Made by a program: the position numbers and the translations under genes
The notes under the pieces: model-generated
What the model was told of the DNA's origin: nothing
What the model saw: only the letters and a program-made list of their open reading frames with translations
The model's database searches: none
Shown: positions 20,881 to 32,000 of the stretch, piece after piece
Layout of the letters: every line of letters begins with the position of its first letter
Position numbering within the stretch: position 1 is the first letter of the stretch
Assembly (NCBI GenBank): GCA_019054805.1
Contig: JAHQIY010000001.1
Span: forward strand, 6,834,501-6,898,500
Reading direction: 5' to 3'
Source: Brachionus manjavacas
Lineage: Eukaryota > Rotifera > Eurotatoria > Ploima > Brachionidae
DNA length: 64,000 nt

Positions 20881-21384
20881 GACATAATCTCGTAAAAAAA
20901 AAATCTCGAAAGGTAAATATTTCGAAAAGTTAATAAGTCTTTATTCTCGAATGAATAAATAATGTCCAAAAAATTATCTTAAAAATAGTTTCATCAATTA
21001 ATATTTAGTGCTTCAGCATCTCATTAATGAATAAATCAAATCGATTCTTTTCATTTATATTTTTTGTTTGTTTTGGTGACTGTCTTGCTAAAGTTTGACC
21101 ACCTATAACTTGAATTATTACTTCCATTTTACTTTGCTCCAGTCTAAATAAATCAACAATCTTGTTGGTGTCAACGTTATTGTTGGTTCTTTATTATTAA
21201 ATCTAAAAAAAGTTAATTTTCCTGTTAATAGTTTGGACTAATTGTGATTAGATATTTTTGTCGAAATTTTTCAAATAATAATATTCGATGTTTAACTCGT
21301 CAAGATTTTTGACTTTCGAGATTTTATTTTCGACGATTATTCTTTTTTTTAGCTTTTGAGATTTTTACCTTTTGAGATTATGTC
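20881..21384. mobile_element. ~0.5 kb non-autonomous inverted-repeat element (MITE-like)
   Basis: The left end gacataatctcgtaaaa and the right end (reverse complement gacataatctcaaaagg) are inverted copies. Both arms carry direct repeats of an ATCTCGAAAGGTAAA-like word (left: aaatctcgaaaggtaaat, tttcgaaaag; right, complemented: ATCTCAAAAGGTAAAAATC, ATCTCGAAAGTCAAAAATC). There is no coding capacity. Ends and target duplication are not certain. Confidence 0.6.
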
Positions 21385-22200
21385 ACACGTACGGTTCTTT
21401 GACTATATTGAGAAAATCCTTGGACATAATGAGTTGCCATACTTAACACCAGCAGTTTAACTTTAACTTTTAAACAACTCTGATATAAGATAACTAATAT
21501 TAAAACGCTTATCGATCGTGAAGATGAATGGCAACTAAAAATTTACATTTCGATCATCGATCGGATTTTTTAGACATTTAAATTAAATTGTTAAAAATAA
21601 AATAAAAAATTTCAATTAAATTAAAAAAATCACTTCTTCTTAGTCGATCATATGGAAAAATAATTACTTCTAACTCGTTGAGATATAGGCAATTAAAATA
21701 TTTAGAAGTCAATATCCTTTCTGTACTTTTTGTTCTTTTTCTAATTAATTTATTTGGCCCTGTTCCTTTTTGTCCTTTTTCTTAATGGTAATTAAAAAAA
21801 AATTTTAATTAATCAATATTTTAAATATCAATTTTAACTTGATCTCATTGTCTATCCCCGAACTCGTTGCTTTCTTTAAAACTTGATTTTCTTTCTTCAT
21901 AATAAATTAATATATTAATAATTAATATAATAACAATCGAAAATTCAATTTTTTTTAAATTGACACTTTTTGCTCAAAATATATTGACTGTTGTTAAAAA
22001 TTTGTTTTGGCTCTTTATTTTATTATTTATCAGATTTTTAATTTTTAAAATATTGAATCTTTAAGAATTAAGATTGTGATTTTCTTTTCTCTTTTTTTTA
22101 TTAAAAAAATATTTCAAATATTCAAAAAGACAAGATATTGTTTTTATTGTCATAATCGAATAACAATGATCTCATATAAATATAATTCCTCATATAAAGC
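21385..22200. other. A+T-rich stretch before the outer transposon genes
   Basis: No gene supported. The 5' exon of the outer transposase (zinc-ribbon part) and the left terminal repeat were expected here but not recognised; ctccagtct near 21129 is only a weak resemblance to the inner element's terminus. Confidence 0.4.
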
Positions 22201-22205
22201 GTATT

Positions 22206-23940
22206 TTGAGCAAGTATAAAACTGATGATCTTTTTGACTATAATGGTGATAGAAATCCAGAAGAAATAAGAGATATCTACGACGGTCGTCTATATCAAAA
22301 TTTTGTATCAAAAGTTAAGACAAATTTTTTATTAAGAGGTCAGTATTTTACCCTTACGCTTAATTCAGATGGAATAAAATTAAGTGATAAAAGCAATATG
22401 TCCATCTGGCCAGTTATTTTAATTATAAATGAACTTCCATTAGAAACCAGAATTCTTATTGAAAATACGATAATTGCAGGTATGTTCTAAATAAAAAATT
22501 CTTACATAAAACCATAAATTTTTTTTAGGAGTTATTCTGAGTGATGGCACGCCAAACTTAGATATTGTTCTTAAAATTGTCCAAAAACAATTAGTTAATC
22601 TGGAAAACGGAATAAAATTAAATGATTCATATTACACCAAGTTTTTTTTAATAGCAAGTGTTTTTGACAAACCAGCTAGATCTAAAGCAACTAATACGGT
22701 GAGTTCAATCGGATTTTATAGTTGTCTCAGAAGCACTCAAAAGGGAGAAACATTTTATACTCAAAGTAAATACAAACTGTCATTTAATAAATAATATATT
22801 TTCTAATTTTTTTAGGTGGACATTTTCATATTTTTCCATTAATTTAGTTTAATCCTTTTGGTCCACTAAGGAATGAATTAAGCTATGAACATGATCTTTT
22901 TTCAGCCAAAAATAAAAGACTAGCGGTATATGGAATCAAAAAAGAATCTTCATTATCAGATCTAAAATACTTTCATCCAATTTTGAGTGTAAATGTTGAC
23001 AGTATGCATAGTGTTTATCATGGCATAATAAAGGAGTTTTTCAGATATTGGTTTGAGAAGCCATCAGAATTATCAAGTATTCACAAAAAGCAAATTAATG
23101 TGTTGAATAGTAGGCTTATGAGTATTCGCCCTCCTAGTTACGTGCCTTCAGCTCCGCGCCCTTTACACGAATATCATAATTGGAAAGCTCATGAATTCAT
23201 GATTTTTATTTTTTACTATGCGCCAATTATCTTTTATCAAATAATGCCTAATGAGTATTATAATAATTTAATTTGTTTATCTATTATATTCCAGAAGTTA
23301 TTTTCAAAAGTCATTTTAAAAACTGATATTATCATATGTAAAAATTTTGTAGTTTATTTTTAGGTCAAGTTGAAAAACTTTACAGTAAGTCAATTTTTAA
23401 ATCATCGTTTCATGAGCTTCTTCATTTTTCAGATCTTACTTTAGATTTCGGTCCATTAAATGTAACATGTTACTTTCAATATGAAGAAATAAATAGGAAA
23501 ATTATCAATTTAATACATGGCTTTGATTTAGTTTGTGAAGAATTTATCCAAAAATTTTCTATCATACAAATATTCTCTGCCTTAAAAGTCAATTTATTAG
23601 AAGAAAAGTTAAGTAAAGATATTAATGAAAACTTGTTATTTTTTATTTCCAAATATTTTAGTTAAAAATCATTTAATTCGATAGTAAATTGTTCTAATGG
23701 CCTAGAAATTAAAGAACCTTTTAAAGTTTGTGATAATAAATTGATTTCAAATAGAATACGAGCTAAATATGTTTTCATTAATTTAAATGAGGTCGGTTCT
23801 ATCTATTTTAATAAAAGTTTGTATACAACAGTTCAAAAAGAAACAAGATTTAATGATTCAGCAATTAAAAATAAATCAGGAAAATACGGTCTCATTGAAA
23901 ATATTTTTCTTTTAGATAATAATAAAGCAATTTTATTTTG
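22206..23940 (+). pseudogene. TNP2/CACTA-like transposase relic (outer nested copy)
   Basis: Exons 22206-22479, 22529-~22763 and ~22816-23940 parallel the minus-strand transposase at 26-29.5 kb block by block: LTLNSDGIKLSDKSNMSIWP against LINTDGISLSEKSSLCIWP; FDKPARSKATNTVSSIGFYS against FDKPARASVLNVVNSYGYYG (the D-x-PAR...N...G-Y-G block of the TNP2/CACTA-like superfamily); LKYFHPILSVNVDSMHSVY against LKYFHPLLNTNIDGMHSIF; and FHELLHFSDLTLDFGPLN. The intron after IIAG is in the same place as in the inner copy. In-frame stops at 22845-22847 (TAG) and 23663-23665 (TAA) and a frame change near 23360 show it is dead. The zinc-ribbon exon is missing. Family assignment rests on these blocks by eye. 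Confidence 0.75.
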
Positions 23941-24077
23941 AAGGAAATTAATTTTTCTTTCTAACCCTTTTTTTAATAAAGATTTTCCAAATTTTAGGTT
24001 GGATCTTTTTCTGAGCAAAGTAACAGATAATTTTTTTTTGAAGAAGTTGAAAATGTCTCAAAAGTTTTTTTTTATCA

Positions 24078-24096
24078 CCCAGTCGATTGAATTTTC
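24078..24096 (+). repeat. Left terminal inverted repeat of the inner element
   Basis: cccagtcgattgaattttc; matches the complemented right end at about 16 of 19 positions allowing one shift. Preceded by CA. Confidence 0.6.
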
Positions 24097-24478
24097 ATGC
24101 AACGTGTATGTACAGGTTCCAATTACAGACCTGCAACATTTCTGAGAAATTAAGAATTTTTTATCTGTGACATGCTTGGAATTTTTTTAAATTCGAATCT
24201 GTTACATTTCTGTAAAATTTTCAGAACTCATCAAAATATCAATCATTTTTTTTATTGAATAAAAAAATTAAATTTTCAATTGAAAATATTTATTTAAAAG
24301 TAATATTATATATGTTTAATAAAATTTAACTATTTAATGGTACAATTATAAAAAGTATTATTATTATGGTACAATTTAAATTTTAAAAAGAAAACAATAA
24401 AAAACCAACAAATCATCGTATTCCATAACATAATTTGGTATTAACATTCATATTAATTTAGTTAATTTTCATGATTAT

Positions 24479-26040
24479 TCAAGACTCTTCATCTGTAGAA
24501 GTGCAGAACTCTTCTTCTCTGTCACTCGGTTTAATAATTGGCAAACCTTGTAGAGAACTTGGTACTGATCCATTTTTATCTTTGACACTATATCCTATTG
24601 TTTTATTTTCACTCTTTATTGGTTCTATCGAAAAGCCAAGCTTTTTCATTTCTCTCCGAGCTTCACATGCGAGTTGAGAAATAAGCTTTCTAATAATATC
24701 AAATTTAAAGTCAGTATTGATTTTTTTTATATATTCTTTAAAAAAAATTATTAGCTCATTAAAAAATTCTAAATAAAAATTACCATAACAAGCATGAATT
24801 TCATTTGAATATAGTTCAAACATTCTATCCACCGTTGAACCAGCCCATATCACAGGGTCTGTAATCAAATTGCTGATTACTTTGCGAAAGCACTCAGATG
24901 CTGACTTTGAATTCTCAATAAGACTATCAAGCTGAATCTTTAGTTCATTTGAAATTGAAACATTTTTGTAATTGGAAGAAAGAATATGAATATTATTTTT
25001 TTGTTCAGATGAGTAAAAACCAATTTGACATATTTCTTCGAATGAAGAAAATGATTTTAAAAAATTAATACTTAATTCTTTAATCTTGATTAATTTTTTA
25101 TCATCTTTATTATAAAAATTATTTATTAATATATTAAATTTTAATAGATTGATTTAAATAAAAGAATTACCAAATGTGTTTCTCAAAGCCTCAATAGTTG
25201 CTTTCATTTCTTTAAGTTCAATTATTAGATCATGATTTTTGGACTTTTCATTTTTAAGAGCCTCATCTGTTTCTTTCAATCTGGATTCTAGAAATTTATT
25301 TTTCTGTTTCACAATCAATATATCTTGTGATTGATTAGAACTATGTGAATGCTGGTCTTGACAATGATTTTTTTTTATTTTAATAGATTTTAAATCCTCT
25401 AAATTGTATGAACGTAAAACTTTTAATTGTTTTTCACAATCTGATTTTGTACCTATTAGGAAGTAAAGTTAAAAAAACAGTATTAATTTTAAATATCCTA
25501 TAACCTATTAGTTTTACACTAGCTTTTAAAAAACTGCTTCCATATTTGATATCATAAATATTTCCTTCATTGATGTTACTGATGTTATTTATCTTAATTT
25601 TTTTAACGTCAACAATATCAAACATTCTTTCAGTCTCCCATTGGATAAGTGCAAATTTATCAGCAAAATTTGTGTCCGATAATTTTTGGACGGTAATAGA
25701 AGAGCTGACTTGATTTTTACATCCATTTTTAAAATTATTGTCTATTTTTGTTTTCTTTTGAACTAAGCATTAAACATTTTTCACTCTCTTCTATAAAATA
25801 AATTAAAATTAAATTATTTATTTACAAAATAATTTGATTACCTTTTCCCTCAGAGCATAAACTGCTAGAAAGGCTGCGGCTTTTAGCTGAACTTGAGCTA
25901 AGTTCAGATTCTGACAAAAACAGTTTTTTTTTTTCTTTTTTTAAATATTTTTTTTTTCTTGAATTTGTTTTTGACAGAACACTTATAAAATGTTTAAAAA
26001 GGATTTCTTCTTTAATATGTTTCTATGGAATAATTCATAG
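24479..26040 (-). CDS. BEN-like transposon accessory protein (inner copy)
   Basis: Minus-strand exons trace one protein. About 25740-25530 reads FADKFALIQWETERMFDIV then a GNIYDIKYGSSFLKASVKLIG block, an FALV-x-W/G-x-hydrophobic module often seen N-terminal in BEN-domain proteins. 25440-25170 is acidic/Lys-rich coiled coil. 25140-24479 contains a BEN-like helical domain (LIENSKSASECFRKVISNLI, then DRMFELYSNEIHACYGNFY) and ends in an acidic CTSTDEES tail. Small introns separate the exons and the exact start is not settled. BEN domains bind DNA and recruit chromatin regulators. The decayed homolog at 29906-31137 shows the same modules in order. Role in transposition or silencing is inference. 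Confidence 0.6.
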
Positions 26041-26171
26041 ATTTTAACATAAAATTGATAGCTAATAAAACAAAAATATTTTATTAAATATATAAAATCT
26101 ATTGAATTAATAAAAATAAATTTTAGATTAAAAAAATTAAAAAAAAATTGATTATTATTTTTTGATCGTTT

Positions 26172-29100
26172 CTATAAAAATAAATGACTATTTTGAAAAA
26201 AATTTATGAAAGCTAGATACTCGTCAATTTTTACAAATATAATTTTTTCTACATTTTCTAATTTGCTAATTAAATAATTGTTGCCAAGTCTACAAATAAA
26301 TGTTTTTGCCTTAATATCTTGATAATTAATATTATAAAAAGGGTTATGTAATAAAATTATTTCTCTGCAAAATAAATAAATCCGATTTTCGAAATTAACT
26401 ATATTATTTATTAGACTATATCGCTTTGTTACTTTATCAAATATAGCACTATCGCAAAAACGACCATTAAACGAAACATCAGTAAAACATCGATTAGAAA
26501 AATGTACACTTTTAAAACAAATGAAATCTAAAATATCTTGGTCTAGTTCTATTTTATAAATTTGAAAGGTGATTATTTTTAAAATAATAACTTGAACGTC
26601 CCATTTGAACGATTCCATTATGTATTAGATTCTTTTTGTTGTTTGAGGTTTTTAGACCTGCTTTTTCATTAATGAATACACTAAAAGCTGAATTACAATT
26701 TCCTTTGATTACTGGCTTACTAGATATTTCTTGCCAAACGCTGAAAATTTTAATAAACTCTTCGCCAATTAAATTTTTGCCTTTGACAATTCTTGTTATT
26801 TTCCTATTTAGTTCCTCAAATTGGTAACAGTTTGTTGCATTAATCGGACCGAACTGAAGAGTACATTCAACTAGATGCAAGAGTTCATGGAAACCTGACT
26901 TGAGAATTAAAGGATCATACAAAGCTGATAATTGACTAACAAAATCAAATATTACTAATCTTGCTTTGAGTAATTGAGGTTTTGAAATTTTGATGTCAAA
27001 GATTATTTCCAGAAATATAACAAATAATACAAGATTATTTAGATATTCTATTTTCATTATTTTACTAAATACAATCAATGAATAATTTAAAATTAAATTC
27101 ACAAATTCGCTTGCACGCCATAAACGCCAATCATTTATTGATCTAGGTGGACTTTTAAAATGACTTGGTGGTCTTATTTTTGAGAGTCGCTGTTGTATCA
27201 ATACCATCTTATTTTTCAAAGAATATTCTTTATCACATGTAGAATCAAACCAATATGTAAATAAAGATTTGACGACTCCAAGAAAAATTGAATGCATTCC
27301 ATCAATGTTTGTATTCAATAAAGGATGAAAATATTTTAACCCATCGAATGCACAGGGACCTTTAATTCCATTATGTTTGATAGTGTTTTCTAAGCTAAAA
27401 AGCAAGTCACGCTTGTAGCTTAAAGCATCCCGCTTTGGACCATCAGGATTATTTTGAATAAATGGATATGTTTGTTTTGAACTTTCTAAATTTAAATTTT
27501 AGTAAATAGTCTGTAGGACATAATACATAATTCAATAAAAGAAAAAAAAAATTTTTTAATAATTAACAGTTATCAATCTTTAAATTTGTATTCTTTTATG
27601 TTCTTATCTTACCGATATTCTATTGAGACTGGCAAAAAATATTAAAAAAATTGCCTTCTTTTATTATCTACTTAAAGTTTATAAGGTGTATAAATTTTTG
27701 TAACTAATAGTGTAAAATAAATAAAATTTAAAAAAAACAAATTTTTTTTATACAATTAATTTTAAAATTCAAATTTAAATTGATTTCTATATATACTAAT
27801 AAATTTCCTTTTATTTAAAATTTTTTTCTTAAAATTATAAGTTATAAGTTAAATAAATATCTTGTTGAACTTAACGACTTAAAAAAAATTTTATTGAGCA
27901 GATATTAATGAAACAATAATGATTTTGGAATTTTTCTAAAAAATTAGTATCTAATGTATTCACTTACTTTGGTTAATTTTAATTCTCTCGCCTCTTTGCA
28001 AACATTTAATACAACCATAGTAACCATATGAATTAACGACATTTAAGACGGACGCTCTCGCAGGTTTATCAAAAACAGCAGCAATTAAAAAAAACTTGTA
28101 ATAATTATAATTTTCGTTCCCAAAATTGATTCCGCACTCAAGTCTTAACAGTTCTTGATTTATCGAACTTAGCAGATAACTTAGATTAGGATTTCCAAAG
28201 GAAACAATTAAACCTTAAATAAAATTATTTTGAGTCGTCAAAGAAAAAGAGTTTAAAAGAAAAATTAATTAAAAAGTAAAGATGATGTTTTTTTATTATT
28301 TTTTTTTTAAATTTAAATTTCTAGTGAATTTTTCAACCTTCTTTTATTTATTTAAATTTTTCAATTTTTTTTTTAATTTGAAGGGGTATTAGCTCGATAC
28401 AGATAAACTTATAGAAAAAAAATAAAGTTTACCTGCAACAATCACATTTTCAAGACAAAATCGTTTATTCAAGGGGACTTCATTTAGAGTTAAAAAAACT
28501 GGCCAGATACAAAGAGATGACTTTTCAGATAAACTAATTCCATCCGTATTAATTAAAAAAGTAAAGAAGTCTTCACGTTCATTTTTTAAAATATTTTGGT
28601 AAATGTTCCCATCTATGATATCTTCTATAAAATCATTTTCTGATGTGTTATTTTTGTGGTCAAATAAATTATTTGCATTGAAAATGTTTCTTAATTGATC
28701 CTCAATATCTAGTTGATAATCCATTTGTAATCTAAAATATATTTTTTTAAATTCTAAATTAAAATTAGATCAATTTAAATAAAGTTTAATTTCAAATGAT
28801 TCAAATTTTGTAACAAAAGAAAATAAAGTAAAAAAAAAATACATACTTTAGCCCACATATGTTACATTGGTTTCTTAGTCTGTTATTAACATCATTAAAA
28901 ATTTTGTCACAACATTTACATACCCATCGCTTAACAAACTTTGAATTATTTAATTGTACTCCAGTATTCCTAAAACAGTTGTCAAAATTGTTAGGAATGT
29001 TGATGGCTAAACTTCGAGAATTATGAAAAATTTCTAGAAATTCACATAATAGTTTAAAAGAATGTTGAGTTAATCCTGCATTATAATAGAGGATCAAAAG

Positions 29101-29523
29101 AGCTAAATTAAATGTTTGGTCCTCGCTATTTTGATTTGAACAATCCATCTCATATGTTTCATTTGTGTTTCCACAAGTCGAATCTAAACGATTTGTGTGT
29201 AAGGGTGAATCGGAAATCAAAGACTCGTTATCGCTAAACGCTTGATCAAACAAATTCTCTGGGAAAATCTCACTTTTTGGAGAGTCTTTTATTTTTAATG
29301 AACAATTTTTTCTTTTTTTAAGCCTTCTTCTTGATGTTTTAGGCACTTTAACTCCAGATTCTCGTAAATATCGATATTTTCTAAAATAGACCATCTAAAA
29401 TAAATTTAAAAAAAATGCCTCAAAAATATTGATTCAAAATTATAAGGACAAAAAATTATTTTTTCTTACTGAATATAAATTCAAATTTGATTCATCACTT
29501 AAAAAAGATTTAAGTTTACTCAT
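26172..29523 (-). CDS. TNP2/CACTA-like transposase (inner copy)
   Basis: Minus-strand exons 29523-29470, 29394-28847, 28731-28433, ~28216-27970 and ~27490-26172. It begins MSKLKSFLSDESNLN, then a basic stretch, a long acidic linker and a zinc ribbon (WVCKCCDKIF ... CNICGLK). Next comes INTDGISLSEKS...WPV, then FDKPARASVLNVVNSYGYYG followed by CIKC, then LKYFHPLLNTNIDGMHSIF and FHELLHLVECTLQFGP, all typical of animal TNP2-like transposases; the DGMH Asp is a likely catalytic residue. The last ~150 residues lie in a second frame overlapping near 26560-26618, so one frameshift or an unrecognised intron is present. Otherwise largely open, hence younger than the outer copy. Confidence 0.7.
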
Positions 29524-29770
29524 TTTTGCTTACTTCTCTTTTTCAGTATTTGCAGGGAATCTGTTATTTTGTTAATCCTTTTAACTAATTGAATTTTTGA
29601 AAAAAAAGAAGGAGCAAAGATATTCAGTGATTTTTTTGATAAAAAAAGGTGGAGCTTGTTTTTAGATTTCTGAATTGTATAAATTATTGGATATTTTTTT
29701 CAACTCATAAAAATTACAGACAAAAATTTCTGCTACATGTAAGTATCAGTCTGTATTACGCATGAGACAG

Positions 29771-29789
29771 AAAATTTGAATAGACTGGG
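29771..29789 (-). repeat. Right terminal inverted repeat of the inner element
   Basis: aaaatttgaatagactggg, complement of the left end with few changes; followed by CA at 29790-29791. Confidence 0.6.
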
Positions 29790-29905
29790 CAGTTAGATAA
29801 ATATACCTCGTTTCTTTTTACATTTAAAATCAATCATCTTTTTAATTAATATAGATATTTAGATTATACTATTAAATAACTGGAAGTGGAAAAATTTTTA
29901 AAAAA

Positions 29906-31137
29906 TTGATATTAAAAATGAATTTAGTTTTTCGAACAAAAATTCCTATTTCTAAAACACAGTTAAACAAAACTAATTTGGTAAATTGTTCTCAAGAAAA
30001 ATCAATCTTAATTCCTGAAAATATTCAGACTAGTTCTGCTAATACATCCTCAGAGACAAACACATCAAAACAACATCTATTTTTAAAAAGAAATCAAACG
30101 TATAAATTATCGACAAAGAAAAACAAATCCAAGAATGACCAAAAATTAACAACTAATTTTAATTCAATGACAGAGTCAAAATTGGATAATTCTCACAGCA
30201 AACATTTTTTAAAATCAAAAAATCAAATGGCTTTACTTCAAAACAAAAAAAAATTCTTTTTAGTACAATGGCTAATTTATAAAGAGTTTTCTGTTTTAAC
30301 TGAAAATAGCATAGTCGAAGGTTCTCTCGACTTAGATCTCGAATTAGGTGCAGTAACGACTTACAATTTGGAAAAGATGTGCTTAAGGCAGAACTTAAAA
30401 TGATTGACAATGAAATTGAATGTAAAAATCAGCTCAAAATTCTCACCGACTGTGAGATTTGTCCCGATAAAAAAAGAAAATAAAATTCTGAATATGATTT
30501 AAAAGAAATTATCAGTAAAAATATCTCTGAAGAGGATGCTAAAGGAGTTGAACACTATAAAAAGAGGACTGCGGAACTCGAAGCTTTTTTATCCAAAAAA
30601 GACGAACAAATCAATTAACTAAGCAAAAAATTGGAAAAAAATGAAAGAAAATTTCAAGCTTTTATGAATTCATTTGGTTATTTTTTTTGTTTAATAATTA
30701 ATTAATTTTTAATTTATTTATGATGAACAAAATTTCAAAATACGTATCACTTAAATACTTAGAGACTTTTTGGGAATTTAAAAACTCTGGAAAATCTCGA
30801 ATAATTTAATGAAGAAGATGACCAAATGGTTGGAATATTGTCTCCCAGCTATCCAAAAGTCGTAGTTAACAGTAGAATAAAAAACGAAATAACTTTGATG
30901 CTCAAAAATCCAAAACAATCAAGTTCAAGTGCATTTAGAAGATTGATTGGAAATTTAATAACTGAAACAAATCAATTGTCAGCTAGAAATGGAAAATCAA
31001 TGATAGACTTAGGTGAAGAAATTAATGCAGTTTTCGGTATTTTAATATTTAATAATCATTTCCTTTTTAAATTTTTTATCTTTTTATTTAAGATTTTATC
31101 AGTACAAAACGCGAAGATTTTAGTTGTAAATCATTAA
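29906..31137 (+). pseudogene. Decayed BEN-like accessory gene (outer nested copy)
   Basis: Plus-strand frames reproduce the inner BEN-like protein in order: a Ser/Thr/Lys-rich N-terminus (29915-30230), KKFFLVQWLIYKEFSVL (compare DKFALIQWETERMFDIV), then after a frame change VLKAELKMIDNEIECKNQLK (compare FLKASVKLIGTKSDCEKQLK), a coiled coil, and 30826-31040 NPKQSSSSAFRRLIGNLI with GKSMIDLGEEINAVFG (the BEN-like block). Frame breaks near 30365 and stops near 30481 and 30617 mark decay. A last piece at about 31265-31439 (RVHATAQRTAYIPSDVFI..., ending SSSDTDE) resembles the inner protein's acidic tail, but that is weak. Same strand and order as the outer transposase at 22.2-23.9 kb. Confidence 0.65.
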
Positions 31138-31584
31138 TAAGGCAAATATGCAATAGGAGTAGTGAAATGAAGTAAATTATTTAATAAAGTTTAAAATACT
31201 TTATTAATTCTAAAAAGAAATATATGAGGAAAAATCCAATCCCTCCAATAAATAAATATACAATATAAATATGAAATACGCGTGCATGCAACTGCACAGC
31301 GAACCGCGTACATACCCAGTGATGTCTTCATCACAAGTAGGAGAGATGAAAAAAGAAACAACACGTTTAAGTCAATACACCAACATGATACATCAAATTC
31401 GGAGGAACAATCTCTTAGCTCAAGTGACACTGACGAATAAAGTTGTATCAAAAAAGCTATTCTTTGTTTATGTTTGTTAAATTTTCTTTATTTTTTTACT
31501 TTTACCCTTTATATATAATTTTTATACTATTACTTTAAATTCACTTTTGTATCGTCATTTTCAGTTTATTTTATTATAAGTATT

Positions 31585-31629
31585 TTCAGTTTTGTTTGTA
31601 TTTAACCGTTAAATACAAACAAAACTGAA
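31585..31629. repeat. Perfect 45-nt palindrome with 1-nt centre
   Basis: Arms of 22 bp (starting ttcagttttgtttgta, ending complementary) surround a single C at 31607. It is followed by gaactgaa-type short repeats and a second palindrome. Confidence 0.9.
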
Positions 31630-31659
31630 GATTGAAGAACTGAAGAACTGAAGAACTGA

Positions 31660-31690
31660 AGATTTGCCAGTTAGGCTAACTGGCAAATCT
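31660..31690. repeat. Perfect 31-nt palindrome with 1-nt centre
   Basis: Arm agatttgccagttag, centre G at 31675, then its exact complement. It lies 30 bp after the previous palindrome. Confidence 0.9.
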
Positions 31691-31868
31691 AGTCAAAAAT
31701 ATGTTTTTTTCTTTAGTTATAATTAAAAATTTAATTAAACAATTGTAAAAATTTATAAATTATATATTTTTGTTGTAAATTTTAAAATTTTGAAATAAAA
31801 AACTTTTTTATTTTTCTGATCCTAATCAATATTTAAATAAATAATGAAAAATAATTAATATTTTTTCA

Positions 31869-32000
31869 ATGAAATAAAGAAAATTTCAACGATTACTTTA
31901 GATGAAATAAAGTGAATTTCAACGATTACTTTAGATGAAATAAAGTGAATTTCATCGATTATTTTGGATGAAATAAAGTAAATTTCATCGATTTTTAACT
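31869..32000. repeat. Four tandem 33-bp repeats
   Basis: Units start atgaaataaag and contain aatttca(a/t)cgatta, at 31869, 31902, 31935 and 31968, with rising divergence to the right. Further aatttcatcgatta echoes continue to about 32040, followed by gactggg at 32052-32058, the same 7-mer as the inner transposon's right terminus. They may be subterminal repeats of the outer transposon. Confidence 0.8.

Larger units (their letters stand above)
24078..29789 (-). mobile_element. Inner nested DNA transposon with BEN-like accessory gene
   Basis: The proposed boundaries are imperfect inverted repeats: left cccagtcgattgaattttc (24078-24096) and right, complemented, CCCAGTCTATTCAAATTTT (29789-29771). 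Both ends are flanked by CA (24076-24077 and 29790-29791), perhaps a 2-bp target duplication. Inside, on the minus strand, lie a transposase (29523-26172) and then a BEN-like gene (about 26040-24479). Homologous but decayed transposase and BEN-like genes lie immediately outside, both on the plus strand, as expected if this element landed inside an older relative. Length 5.7 kb. Confidence 0.65.
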
